Assembly (NCBI GenBank): GCA_904399395.1
Contig: CAJFPJ010000003.1
Coordinates: 1 to 64,000, forward strand
Direction: 5' to 3'
Length of the DNA: 64,000 nucleotides
Source: an uncultured Clostridia bacterium
GTDB taxonomy: Bacteria > Bacillota > Clostridia > Oscillospirales > Acutalibacteraceae
Below the pieces are notes generated by a model. That model was not told where the DNA came from and searched no databases. It was given only the letters and a program-made list of their open reading frames with translations. Made by a program: the position numbers and the translations under genes. Positions within the stretch are counted from its first letter, which is position 1; each line of letters starts with the position of its first letter. This document shows, one piece after another, positions 16,828 to 23,990 of the stretch.

Positions 16828-18094
16828 AATATCCTCCCCTTTCTACCGTCAGCACCGGTGCGCCTGTATCCTCCTTTTCCAAAGGAAGCAGCGTGCTTAC
16901 AAAATACCGGATATCATCCATGGCGTGGTCGTTTTCCTTTACCGGCACATCTCCTGGTTTTCCCTCCGCCCAGCGATAGAGACCAAACTCCCGGATAGCG
17001 TCCCTGCATGTGCTGCAGATGCGAATCCGCCCCTCCTTCAGAGCCACACTCACCTGTCGGATCCCATCCAGCACCTGGTTTTTGGCCGGGATCACCCGAA
17101 ACTTTCCATGCCGCAACACCGTCTGTATAAAGCTAGCCGCGGATGGATCCACCGCCATGCACTCCATCTCATGAACGCCTTCCCGTTCCAATAGTTTCTC
17201 CAGCGCCCGGTAGTGCTCCTCATCCGTCCGGGATATACCCTCTTTTCTGGAATCGTAATAGTACTCGTTCAGCCTGTACCATACATGCTTCCATTCTCCC
17301 CAGAGGCCAAAAGAAGAGGGATTCACCGTGCCGTAGTCACAGGAGAGCCGAAATCGGCTGCAGCGAGAGGGTGGAGAGCAAAAAGCTCCTTCTCCCATAA
17401 AGGGATACACCAATCCATGGGTCTCCGCCCATTCTCCCAGAATAAACCGTCTGTAAAAGGGGCCTGAATATAGGCTCTGATAGCGCAGCCGCATTTCCCG
17501 GCTCAGGGATGGATTATCCTCCATGGTGAAATGGAGATACAGAGCGTTCTTTTCATCCGCTTTGCGGATCCATTCCTGATAAAACCAGTGCTGGGGATTT
17601 TCCGGGTTACAGTTGAACCAGAAGCGGCTCCCCTCTACGGAGCACCGGGCCAGAGCCTGCTCTATAAAGGAGCGGGGCATCAGGGCGGCTTCATCCAGAA
17701 ATACGCCGGAAAGGGTAATCCCCTGAATGAGCGCAGCGCTTCCCTCATCCCGTCCGCCGAAGAGATAAAACCAATTTTTTCGGCCCCCGTATGCTATAAG
17801 AAGCAAATTCTCTGTCTCTTTGTATGTGCAGGAAAAGCCCTCCTTCCGAAGGACGGGCAGAAGTGTTCCCATCAGATTTCGCTTCAGAGAACGGATCGTC
17901 TTTCCGCAGAAGGCAAAAACGGCCCCTTCAAACTGCCAAAAAGCCCAAAGGACGAAACCCAGTCCCATGCAGAGAGTCTTCCCACTGCGCACCGCGCCGT
18001 CGCAGATAATCGCTGTTTTCTCCGAAAAAGGGCATTCTGGCTCCCACCAATTCATAGCAAGAAGCTGCTTCTCTGAAAAAGCCTTAATCTCCAT
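16808..18094 (-). CDS. terminase large subunit
   Basis: This is the DNA-packaging motor. The 428-residue protein carries Walker A GAVRSGKT (residues 33-40), Walker B-like GVFLDEAAL near 130, and nuclease-domain acidic motifs: LSCDYGTVNP, MAVDPSAASF and a late NDHAMDDIRYF, as in PBSX XtmB-like terminases. I place the start at 18094 (AAGGAG 5 bases ahead); an upstream in-frame ATG at 18118 is possible. It overlaps both neighbours. ATPase and nuclease motifs look complete. Confidence 0.92.
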   Translation of the reverse strand: MEIKAFSEKQLLAMNWWEPECPFSEKTAIICDGAVRSGKTLCMGLGFVLWAFWQFEGAVFAFCGKTIRSLKRNLMGTLLPVLRKEGFSCTYKETENLLLIAYGGRKNWFYLFGGRDEGSAALIQGITLSGVFLDEAALMPRSFIEQALARCSVEGSRFWFNCNPENPQHWFYQEWIRKADEKNALYLHFTMEDNPSLSREMRLRYQSLYSGPFYRRFILGEWAETHGLVYPFMGEGAFCSPPSRCSRFRLSCDYGTVNPSSFGLWGEWKHVWYRLNEYYYDSRKEGISRTDEEHYRALEKLLEREGVHEMECMAVDPSAASFIQTVLRHGKFRVIPAKNQVLDGIRQVSVALKEGRIRICSTCRDAIREFGLYRWAEGKPGDVPVKENDHAMDDIRYFVSTLLPLEKEDTGAPVLTVERGGYFAERED

Positions 18095-18545
18095 TCTCTC
18101 CTTCCTCCATTCCTCCACTACATTGATCTTCTGTATTCGGCTTCTTTCCCGCTAGAAGGAGCGCACTTTCCCGCAGCGCTTCATATAAAGGCCGAATTTT
18201 TTCACCATCCCGGCCGTTTTCCGCCTCCATCAGGCATTGAAGGGCCTTCAGTCTATCATAGAATTTCACCTCTACCTGTCCATCTTTCCCTCGTTTCAGC
18301 TCCGAAACTGTGTATAAATCCAGATCCATTGTATCCAAAGCTTTTATATCTTCAGGAGTACTGTATAAAAGGCGAACGGCATCGCGGATATCCCCAAAGG
18401 CCAGGCGGCGCAAGCCATCCTCAGCCGTTTCCTTCGGCTTTTCTTTTCTCTCGCGTTTCCTCTCCGACTTCATTTCGATTCTTTCCGGCCGTTTTTTGGG
18501 CAGAATCTTCTTTCTCTCCCCCGCAGAATTCCGTTCTTCCCTCAA
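18084..18545 (-). CDS. terminase small subunit (probable)
   Basis: The first gene of the block encodes 153 residues with a strongly basic N terminus (runs of K/R/E), then GLRRLAFGDIRDAVRLLY and a helical VKFYDRLKALQCLMEAE segment. Position, size and the EVKFYDRLKAL segment, which resembles PBSX XtmA-type proteins, support a small terminase, which recognises the packaging site. The start TTG at 18545 has AGGAGG 9 bases ahead; a GTG at 18566 is the alternative but lies on top of the site. No promoter is obvious in the 95 bases before it. Confidence 0.65.
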   Translation of the reverse strand: MREERNSAGERKKILPKKRPERIEMKSERKRERKEKPKETAEDGLRRLAFGDIRDAVRLLYSTPEDIKALDTMDLDLYTVSELKRGKDGQVEVKFYDRLKALQCLMEAENGRDGEKIRPLYEALRESALLLAGKKPNTEDQCSGGMEEGENGD

Positions 18546-18640
18546 AACCGGATAACCTCCTTTCACCTATCCCCCAAACAGAGGGGAAACTTACCCTGCC
18601 GAAGGAAACATTTAAAAAAATATTTTCAATATGCGATAAA

Positions 18641-18688
18641 ATGCAAAAAGGGTATCCCGCCGTTTTACGGGATACCCTTTTCATTTTT
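18641..18688. terminator. bidirectional terminator separating DUF5317 operon and phage block
   Basis: A 14-bp stem AAAAGGGTATCCCG/CGGGATACCCTTTT with an 8-base loop has T runs on both sides. On the minus strand it insulates the phage block from upstream chromosomal transcription. Confidence 0.85.
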
Positions 18689-18769
18689 ACCAAGCAATAT
18701 CAATCGCAAAGATATAGAAAAACCTGCAGCGACACACGGCCGCTACAGGCTTTCAAAATTCTTTTTCCC

Positions 18770-19342
18770 TTATCTCTCTGTTTCTTCGTGATCATGTCTC
18801 TTAAGCCTCTTGGGCTTTCTTCTCTCTCTTTTACCCATTCCGGAAAGAAACAACCATATAATGCCGCCCCCGAGGAACAGATCCCCCAAGCTGGCATACC
18901 CCCGCAGCAAAGGAACTGGAATAAAGAGCACATCACCCAAAAAAGGAAGGCGCGTGTCATTTCCCAAAGGCGTATACCGGAGTTTCTGCATCTCTGTCAT
19001 TACAGATACCATCTCCTCCGGCACAGGCATATGCCACCCGTTCAGAGCAATCACAAGACCGTTCAGGAAAAGTCCCAGAGCCATCACCCACAAGCTGGGA
19101 ATCCTGTAATTTCCTATGAAAAAAATCGCAAGCATACTATAAGAAAGAACCAGAGGAAGCCACAGCCATCTATCCGGTTCTCCTGGTATCCATCGGGAAA
19201 AAGGAAGAACACTGGCTTGCAGAAGGAATGCCCCACAAGGCAGCCATAAAAAGCGGAAAGGAAACGAAAGAAAATTCCGAAGTTTTCCCCCTCGCATCCA
19301 CCCAAGAATACACCCTGCAAGCACACAGGCCAAAAGCAGCAT
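18770..19342 (-). CDS. DUF5317 family membrane protein
   Basis: This 190-residue protein has about five hydrophobic helices and the family signature ALNGWHMPVPEEM near residue 100-112 (the N-G-x-x-MPV pattern), followed by LPFLGDVLFIP and a basic C-terminal tail. Function is unknown. Its ATG starts one base after the stop of the HD-GYP gene, so the two are co-translated, and the unit ends at the bidirectional terminator at 18641. Confidence 0.8.
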   Translation of the reverse strand: MLLLACVLAGCILGWMRGGKLRNFLSFPFRFLWLPCGAFLLQASVLPFSRWIPGEPDRWLWLPLVLSYSMLAIFFIGNYRIPSLWVMALGLFLNGLVIALNGWHMPVPEEMVSVMTEMQKLRYTPLGNDTRLPFLGDVLFIPVPLLRGYASLGDLFLGGGIIWLFLSGMGKRERRKPKRLKRHDHEETER

Positions 19343-19343
19343 C

Positions 19344-20651
19344 TCATTCCGTCCTTTCCAGGCGAATCTCTCCCTTTTGCAGAAGGCGAATCATACCTTC
19401 CGCGGCCTTGGGATGGAACTGTTTACCCGATTCTTCCCGCAGGATCTGTTCCGCTTTTTCCAGAGACATTCCTTTTCTGTAGGGTCTGTCGCTGGTTATG
19501 GCGTCGAAGGCATCCGCCACTCCCAGCACATAGGCGGCAAGGGGAATCTGTTCCCCTCCCAACCCTTGCGGATAGCCCTTTCCGTCATAACGCTCATGAT
19601 GGCAGAGGACGATATCCCGCATTCCGGGATAATTATAGATATTTTCTAAAATATGTACGCCGATCTCCGGGTGCTTCTGAATGACCTTCCATTCTTCTTC
19701 TGTCAAACGCCCTTCTTTTTTCAGAATGGAATCCGGCACACCAATCTTTCCTACATCATGAAAAAGGGCGGCCAACTGCAGAATCTCAATTTGCTTATGG
19801 CTGAATTTCAGCTCTTTTGCCAGAAGCGTAGCATATTGCTCCACCCGGCGTGAATGGCCCTCCGTATAGGCGTCTTTGGCTTCCAGGGCCGCCGTTATGG
19901 TCTGCACAGTGCTATACTGCTGTTTTTTTCCATCCAAATAGAGTTTGAAAGAATACCGGGCCAGCCAGAGAGGCAACATGAAGATCAAGGCAAAATACTG
20001 CCCCGAGGGCAAAAGGAACAAAAGCGCAAAAAAATACCCTATGGGTGTGCTGCATATCAGATTGGGAACCATTTGCAGAAGACCCATAAATATGGCAGGG
20101 AAAAATTGGAATCCACCCTGCATTTTAAACAACGTAAAAAGAACTATAATATTTACGACAACCGATACCACCATAAAGAGGGCGGCATATAAAAAGGATT
20201 CCGGAACGGGCATTTCGCCAGGGACGCCCCCTAAAAGCTGATAGCATACCCCCGCTGCCAGAATGGAGATAACCAGATTCGAAATATTAAAAAGCGTTTT
20301 TTCCGGAGCCGTATTGAAAATATGCCGGTATGTTTTTTTCTTTCCATCTACGCTTACCACGACAAAAGGGGTTGTGAGAAACACAATAGCCGCCGCAGCA
20401 ATCGGTCCCTGAATGAGAACGGCGCTCAGAATGCTGATAAAGGACATATCCAGGGCGCATCCTTCCCGAACCGTCAGGGGTAGGCACCGGCAGACAATTG
20501 TAATCACCGCCAAAACTAGAAACTGCGTAAAGGCATGCCGGCTGGAAATAGGGATCTGCTCCACAAAAAAATACTGCCAGATGCTGTATAATCCCAGAGA
20601 TATCCCCACCAGAGACACAAGCCCTATATATACTTTGGCCCCCGTCCTCAC
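19344..20651 (-). CDS. membrane HD-GYP domain phosphodiesterase
   Basis: HD-GYP enzymes hydrolyse cyclic di-GMP or related dinucleotides. The 435-residue protein has a membrane sensor part with seven or so hydrophobic segments (residues 5-235) and a C-terminal HD-GYP domain: H298-D299 in HDVGKIGVPDSIL, HHERYDGKGYP at 351-361 and RPYRKG near 389. All core metal ligands appear present. The start GTG at 20651 is supported by AGAGGGGAAAAAA; the longer upstream frame has no site. The N-terminal part may sense a signal from outside, and the peptide gene just upstream on the same strand makes a ligand-receptor link possible but unproven. Confidence 0.88.
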   Translation of the reverse strand: MRTGAKVYIGLVSLVGISLGLYSIWQYFFVEQIPISSRHAFTQFLVLAVITIVCRCLPLTVREGCALDMSFISILSAVLIQGPIAAAAIVFLTTPFVVVSVDGKKKTYRHIFNTAPEKTLFNISNLVISILAAGVCYQLLGGVPGEMPVPESFLYAALFMVVSVVVNIIVLFTLFKMQGGFQFFPAIFMGLLQMVPNLICSTPIGYFFALLFLLPSGQYFALIFMLPLWLARYSFKLYLDGKKQQYSTVQTITAALEAKDAYTEGHSRRVEQYATLLAKELKFSHKQIEILQLAALFHDVGKIGVPDSILKKEGRLTEEEWKVIQKHPEIGVHILENIYNYPGMRDIVLCHHERYDGKGYPQGLGGEQIPLAAYVLGVADAFDAITSDRPYRKGMSLEKAEQILREESGKQFHPKAAEGMIRLLQKGEIRLERTE

Positions 20652-20784
20652 TTTTTTCCCCTCTTTTCTATAACCCCCGCAATCGTGTCTTGCCGCCAGG
20701 CAGGTCGACCGCCTACGAAGGCACATGCGCTTCTGAAAACAGCGGTCTATACATGTTTTTGAAATCGAAATATATACTGTAAAA

Positions 20785-21043
20785 CAGACCTGTTTCCCCA
20801 TGGAATCCGCTATATCGGGTATGAAGGAATCCTATCTCGCCGATTTTGAACCATGCCATATATCCTATGGATTTAGCCCATTAGAACCAAGTGAAATAGG
20901 CGCCGCAGGAAAGTACCAATGCAACCAATGCAGAAACAGCAGCAGCAATCTTAGCCTTCATGAAAACAGCCTCCCATCCTGAACGGGCTCTGTTTTTCGC
21001 TAGTCAACAGGCAGTTTCCGCTTCGCTTCGGGAAACAGGTCTG
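20785..21043. repeat. 14-bp inverted repeat enclosing the peptide gene
   Basis: CAGACCTGTTTCCC at 20785-20798 and its exact reverse complement at 21030-21043 flank the 26-codon gene. In a minus-strand transcript they could pair, enclosing the peptide message. The upstream copy can alternatively pair with a nearby GGAAAC (about 21014-21019), giving mutually exclusive structures. Confidence 0.6.
20881..20961 (-). CDS. 26-residue hydrophobic peptide with C-terminal Cys segment
   Basis: A tiny gene with GGGAGG 8 bases before ATG. The product has a short basic start (MKAKIAAA), a hydrophobic core (ALVALVLS) and then the octapeptide CGAYFTWF at the very C terminus. Two readings fit: a signal-type peptide with lipobox-like VLSC whose cleavage leaves a lipidated octapeptide, or an AgrD-like precursor in which Cys19 forms a thiolactone with a downstream residue. 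It lacks the acidic tail of classical AgrD, and no AgrB protease is in the window. Context is an HD-GYP membrane protein 230 bases downstream and a hypothetical protein upstream, all minus strand. Function is unknown. Confidence 0.6.
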   Translation of the reverse strand: MKAKIAAAVSALVALVLSCGAYFTWF

Positions 21044-21076
21044 CATACAACAAAGGAAGCAGACTATCGTCTTGTG

Positions 21077-21724
21077 TTACATAAAACTAATTTTTCTGTT
21101 TAACGCATCTAAGGTAGCCCGCACTACAGGAAGGCCATCCTCTTCCCACTGAAAGCAAGAACCCAGAAGCAATTCTTCTCTTCCTCGACTGATAAAGGAA
21201 ACCGCCACAATGACCGCTGCCTGTTCGGCTATTTCAATCGTCTTCACTTCGGCGATACGGGCATAAAAAGCTCCTTCTCCGTATTGATTCACCGCTGCGA
21301 CAGTTGCCTCTGCCGTAGCACGACGGCGAGCAGAACCTTTAGGGCCCGCCTGGATCTCTCCGCGGTACACGGTTTCACCATAGGTGAGTTCCACACAGAT
21401 CTCCGCATTGTCGCTGCGAATGGAAAGATCCATCCCGCTGCACACCAGCCGCTTCTCCACCGGAAGTCTATCCCTCACGGCATCCTCAGATATCTGTGCT
21501 ACGCTGATCAGCCTGTGATCTATCTGCACGCCAAATTTCGCCATCATTGCAGATTCGATATCCCGCACAATCTGTTTAGGCGTTCGTTTTTCCGTAGAAA
21601 GCACATGCAGCTCCCTTACGGAATCCTCTTCTCCAAATACAAATTCCGCGCTTACGATTCCCGGGAGCTTAAGGAGCAGCTCTTTCCAGATTTCAGCCTG
21701 TTCTATTCTCCCCTGAGATGTCAT
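21077..21724 (-). CDS. conserved hypothetical protein
   Basis: The 215-residue cytoplasmic protein has an N-terminal domain with IVSAEFVFGEEDSVRELHVLS and PKQIVRDIESAMMAKFGVQIDHR, and a C-terminal domain with PKGSARRRATAEATVAAVNQY. I recall this pattern (a GE-x-x-I-x-EIHVL then P-x-QIVRDI-x-S motif) from hypothetical proteins of many Clostridia, but no function is known to me. The ATG at 21724 has GGAGGATAT upstream. It heads the peptide/HD-GYP/DUF5317 group and shares its strand. Confidence 0.7.
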   Translation of the reverse strand: MTSQGRIEQAEIWKELLLKLPGIVSAEFVFGEEDSVRELHVLSTEKRTPKQIVRDIESAMMAKFGVQIDHRLISVAQISEDAVRDRLPVEKRLVCSGMDLSIRSDNAEICVELTYGETVYRGEIQAGPKGSARRRATAEATVAAVNQYGEGAFYARIAEVKTIEIAEQAAVIVAVSFISRGREELLLGSCFQWEEDGLPVVRATLDALNRKISFM

Positions 21725-22347
21725 ACTACGATATCCTCCAAACCGGCCGGAAAAATTTTCCTGCCAGACCCATGCCCTTCAACCTGGCAGCCTGTGTATG
21801 AATATACACAGGCTTCAGATACACCCACTGCGTTTTCATACACAATCTATATCTTTTAGCTTTCATCATGTGAAAAGCTTTCTTTCTGTCGGTCACATTT
21901 TTAACCATTTGACACTAAGATTCCGGATAAAAACAATTGCTTCTATATTATACAGCAAAATTTTCTGAAAATAAAGGGAAAATATTCGTAAAAAAGGGGT
22001 ATTTTATGGAAATTTATTCCAATTTATACATGTAGAATATTATTTTTATCTAATTAATATGGCAGTTAAGAAAGAAACAATTTTGTAAATATTATTCACA
22101 TGCTTTGTTCTGTATAAAAAACTTATTCCTGCCACAAACCGTATTTTTAATAATACATTCAAAAAAGGCTCCTGCAAAAGCAGAAGCCTTTTTACTCCCC
22201 CTTATACTAACATCCCAAGTTTGATGAATACAAACATACATCAAATTTGGGCGTTGAACACGGGCAACCCATCCATAATGATTCATGAAACGGTTAGGTT
22301 CTTCTATTTCTTCTCATTCCGTTCCAAAAAATCTCCTTTTTACCGTG
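21725..22347. other. 623-base intergenic region, AT rich in the middle
   Basis: No convincing gene. On the minus strand TATAAT at 21947-21952 with a poor -35 could start a leader of about 220 bases for the 21724 gene; that leader contains a perfect 10-bp hairpin (21790-21813, GCCTGTGTAT/ATACACAGGC). A terminator-like hairpin lies at 22161-22193 and a 13-bp near-perfect inverted repeat (one G-U pair) at 22214-22251. Confidence 0.5.
22161..22193. terminator. terminator after the glycerol operon
   Basis: AAAAAAGGCT...CCTGC-AAAA-GCAG...AGCCTTTTT forms a stem with one bulge and has A/T runs on both sides. On the minus strand it lies 155 bases after the DUF1667 stop. Confidence 0.6.
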
Positions 22348-22719
22348 TTACCGCGCTTCTTCCTTTTCTGCACAGGGAACATTTTTGGTAGCTATAAAAT
22401 CCACTCCCAACCCCAACAGGTCCTTTACCACAATGTCCCCAATAGAAACTGGTGCCTTCATGGTTACTCCATCCAGCAACGCCATAGCACGGAAGATATC
22501 CTTCTTCGGAATGTCGCTGCTGGTTTTCACGGAAACGCGCCGCAAAGCTCCCCCCTCCACTTTTACAGTGGAAGTAATCACTCTGGTGGGATTTACGAGC
22601 TCCTTTTTTCCATATTCCGCTCCCCTGGGGCAGGAATTTCCGGTGACAGCATAGCCGTTTTCCTCGTCCACTTTCAGGTGGCAGCCCTTGGGGCATACAA
22701 TGCAGATCAACTCTTTCAT
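22348..22719 (-). CDS. DUF1667 protein, glycerol operon
   Basis: The 123-residue protein has an N-terminal Cys motif CIVCPKGCHL and a second CPRG near residue 30, the DUF1667 pattern, suggesting a metal or Fe-S centre. Members nearly always follow the GlpA-like and FAD oxidoreductase genes of Clostridial and Lactobacillales glycerol operons and may relay electrons. Its ATG overlaps the preceding stop (ATGA), so it is coupled to its neighbour. Biochemical role is not established. Confidence 0.85.
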   Translation of the reverse strand: MKELICIVCPKGCHLKVDEENGYAVTGNSCPRGAEYGKKELVNPTRVITSTVKVEGGALRRVSVKTSSDIPKKDIFRAMALLDGVTMKAPVSIGDIVVKDLLGLGVDFIATKNVPCAEKEEAR

Positions 22720-23990
22720 TTCGCATCGGCCTCCTTCACCACAGATACCGTCACTTTCCCATCCCGGATCTTCGGGAACAACGCCTTCGGGAACACGATC
22801 TTTTCCATCTCACCCGGGGCCATATGCTCCCGTTTAAAGCTGCAAAGCACTTCTCCCCCGGAAGAAACCTCTATCACCACATTCGTATACACAAAATTCA
22901 CTCGGAAGAAAATCTCCACAAATTTCTCCACATTGGAAGGGCGGACCTTCTGAGGAACGGTGTAGTTCACACAGCTTCCATTTTCAAGTGTAAACACGTC
23001 TCCCTCTGCTTCGCCGTTCTGGGCAAAGAGAGCGGCAGCTCTTCCTGCCCTCTGGCTTTCCGCCGTAACGAAGTCCACCAGATCGTGCACATGCACCACA
23101 TTTCCGCTGGCAAATATGCCAGGGATAGAGGTCTCCATATTCTCATAGACCACCGGACCGTTGGTGCGCCGGTCAATCTCTATGCCAGACTGACGGGAAA
23201 GCTCGTTTTCTGGGATAAGTCCAACAGAAAGGAGCACCGTGTCGCAGTCGAAGACCATCTCCGTTCCCGGAATGGGCCGGCGGTTTTCATCCACCTTGGA
23301 AACCACTACCTGCTCCACACGTTTGTCGCCGCGGATATCGGTGATGGTGTGAGAGAGATAGAGCGGAATATCATAATCGTTCAGACACTGGACGATATTC
23401 CGATTCAAGCCGTTGGAATAGGGCATAAGCTCCACACACCCCAGCACCTTGGCTCCCTCCAGAGTCATGCGGCGGGCCATAATCAGACCGATATCCCCCG
23501 AACCCAGAATCAGAACACGCTTGCCCACCATATAGCCTTCCACGTTCATATAGAGCTGGGCAGCTCCTGCGGTGAAGATGCCTGCGGGCCTGTCCCCGGG
23601 GATGGCGATGGCGCCCCGGGTGCGCTCCCGGCAGCCCATGTTCAGCACAATGGATTTCCCCTTGAGCTGCATATACCCGTTTTTGCTATTCATGGCGTGA
23701 ACGGTCTTATCCGGTGAAACCTCCAGCACCATGGTATCCAGCATGACTTCTATGCCGGTACCCTTCAGCTGCTCAATAAACCGGCCGGCATATTCCGGGC
23801 CAGTGAGCTCTTCCTTAAAATAGTGCAGGCCGAAACCGTTATGGATGCACTGGTTCAGAATACCGCCCAGTTCCCGGTTCCTCTCCAGGATCAACACCTT
23901 GCGGGCTCCGTTTTTGCTGGCTTCCAGTGCCGCGGCAAGGCCTGCCGGGCCGCCGCCCACAACAATTACGTCATAGAGCGTTTCCATCAT
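22716..23990 (-). CDS. NAD(P)/FAD-dependent oxidoreductase of glycerol operon
   Basis: This 424-residue flavoprotein has the FAD motif VVGGGPAGLAAALEA at the N terminus, a second nucleotide-binding site LILGSGDIGLIMARR near 160 and an ATG-like LLSVGLIPENEL then GIFASGNVVHVHDLVD segment, like GlpB-type or thioredoxin-reductase-like proteins. It probably reoxidises the GlpA flavin or passes electrons on. Overlapping start/stop codons couple it to glpA upstream and DUF1667 downstream. The real electron acceptor is not visible. Confidence 0.85.
   Translation of the reverse strand: MMETLYDVIVVGGGPAGLAAALEASKNGARKVLILERNRELGGILNQCIHNGFGLHYFKEELTGPEYAGRFIEQLKGTGIEVMLDTMVLEVSPDKTVHAMNSKNGYMQLKGKSIVLNMGCRERTRGAIAIPGDRPAGIFTAGAAQLYMNVEGYMVGKRVLILGSGDIGLIMARRMTLEGAKVLGCVELMPYSNGLNRNIVQCLNDYDIPLYLSHTITDIRGDKRVEQVVVSKVDENRRPIPGTEMVFDCDTVLLSVGLIPENELSRQSGIEIDRRTNGPVVYENMETSIPGIFASGNVVHVHDLVDFVTAESQRAGRAAALFAQNGEAEGDVFTLENGSCVNYTVPQKVRPSNVEKFVEIFFRVNFVYTNVVIEVSSGGEVLCSFKREHMAPGEMEKIVFPKALFPKIRDGKVTVSVVKEADAK

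Larger units (their letters stand above)
7505..18688 (-). mobile_element. phage-like block: head genes fused to baseplate genes, no tail shaft
   Basis: Fifteen closely packed minus-strand genes run in PBSX/Clostridium myophage order: small and large terminase, portal, prohead protease, DUF2190, major capsid, two connectors, then LysM (XkdP-like), XkdQ-like, baseplate V/DUF2577-like, DUF2634, baseplate J, DUF2313 and a short fibre. Tail sheath, tail tube, assembly chaperone and tape measure, normally between connector and LysM gene, are absent; only a 36-codon gene lies there. There is no integrase, repressor, holin, amidase or visible att repeat. Nearly every junction is a stop/start overlap and every frame is open. 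A bidirectional terminator bounds the 5' side and another terminator the 3' side. It is either a cleanly deleted prophage or a domesticated element. Confidence 0.8.

Noticed and set aside
7505..18688. Complete active prophage or tailocin
   Set aside because: A tailocin needs sheath and tube and lacks capsid; a prophage needs tail shaft, lysis and integration genes. Neither set is complete here.
21726..21908. 60-codon minus-strand frame just before the 21724 gene
   Set aside because: Basic composition is suggestive of an upstream peptide, but no ribosome site is present and it contains a perfect hairpin, so it is more likely leader RNA.
22092..22286. 64-codon minus-strand frame in the gap after the DUF1667 gene
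   Set aside because: It runs through the inverted repeat and terminator and has no motif.
22285..22953. 222-codon plus-strand frame opposite DUF1667 and FAD oxidoreductase genes
   Set aside because: Antisense to well-supported flavoprotein genes; composition is not protein-like.
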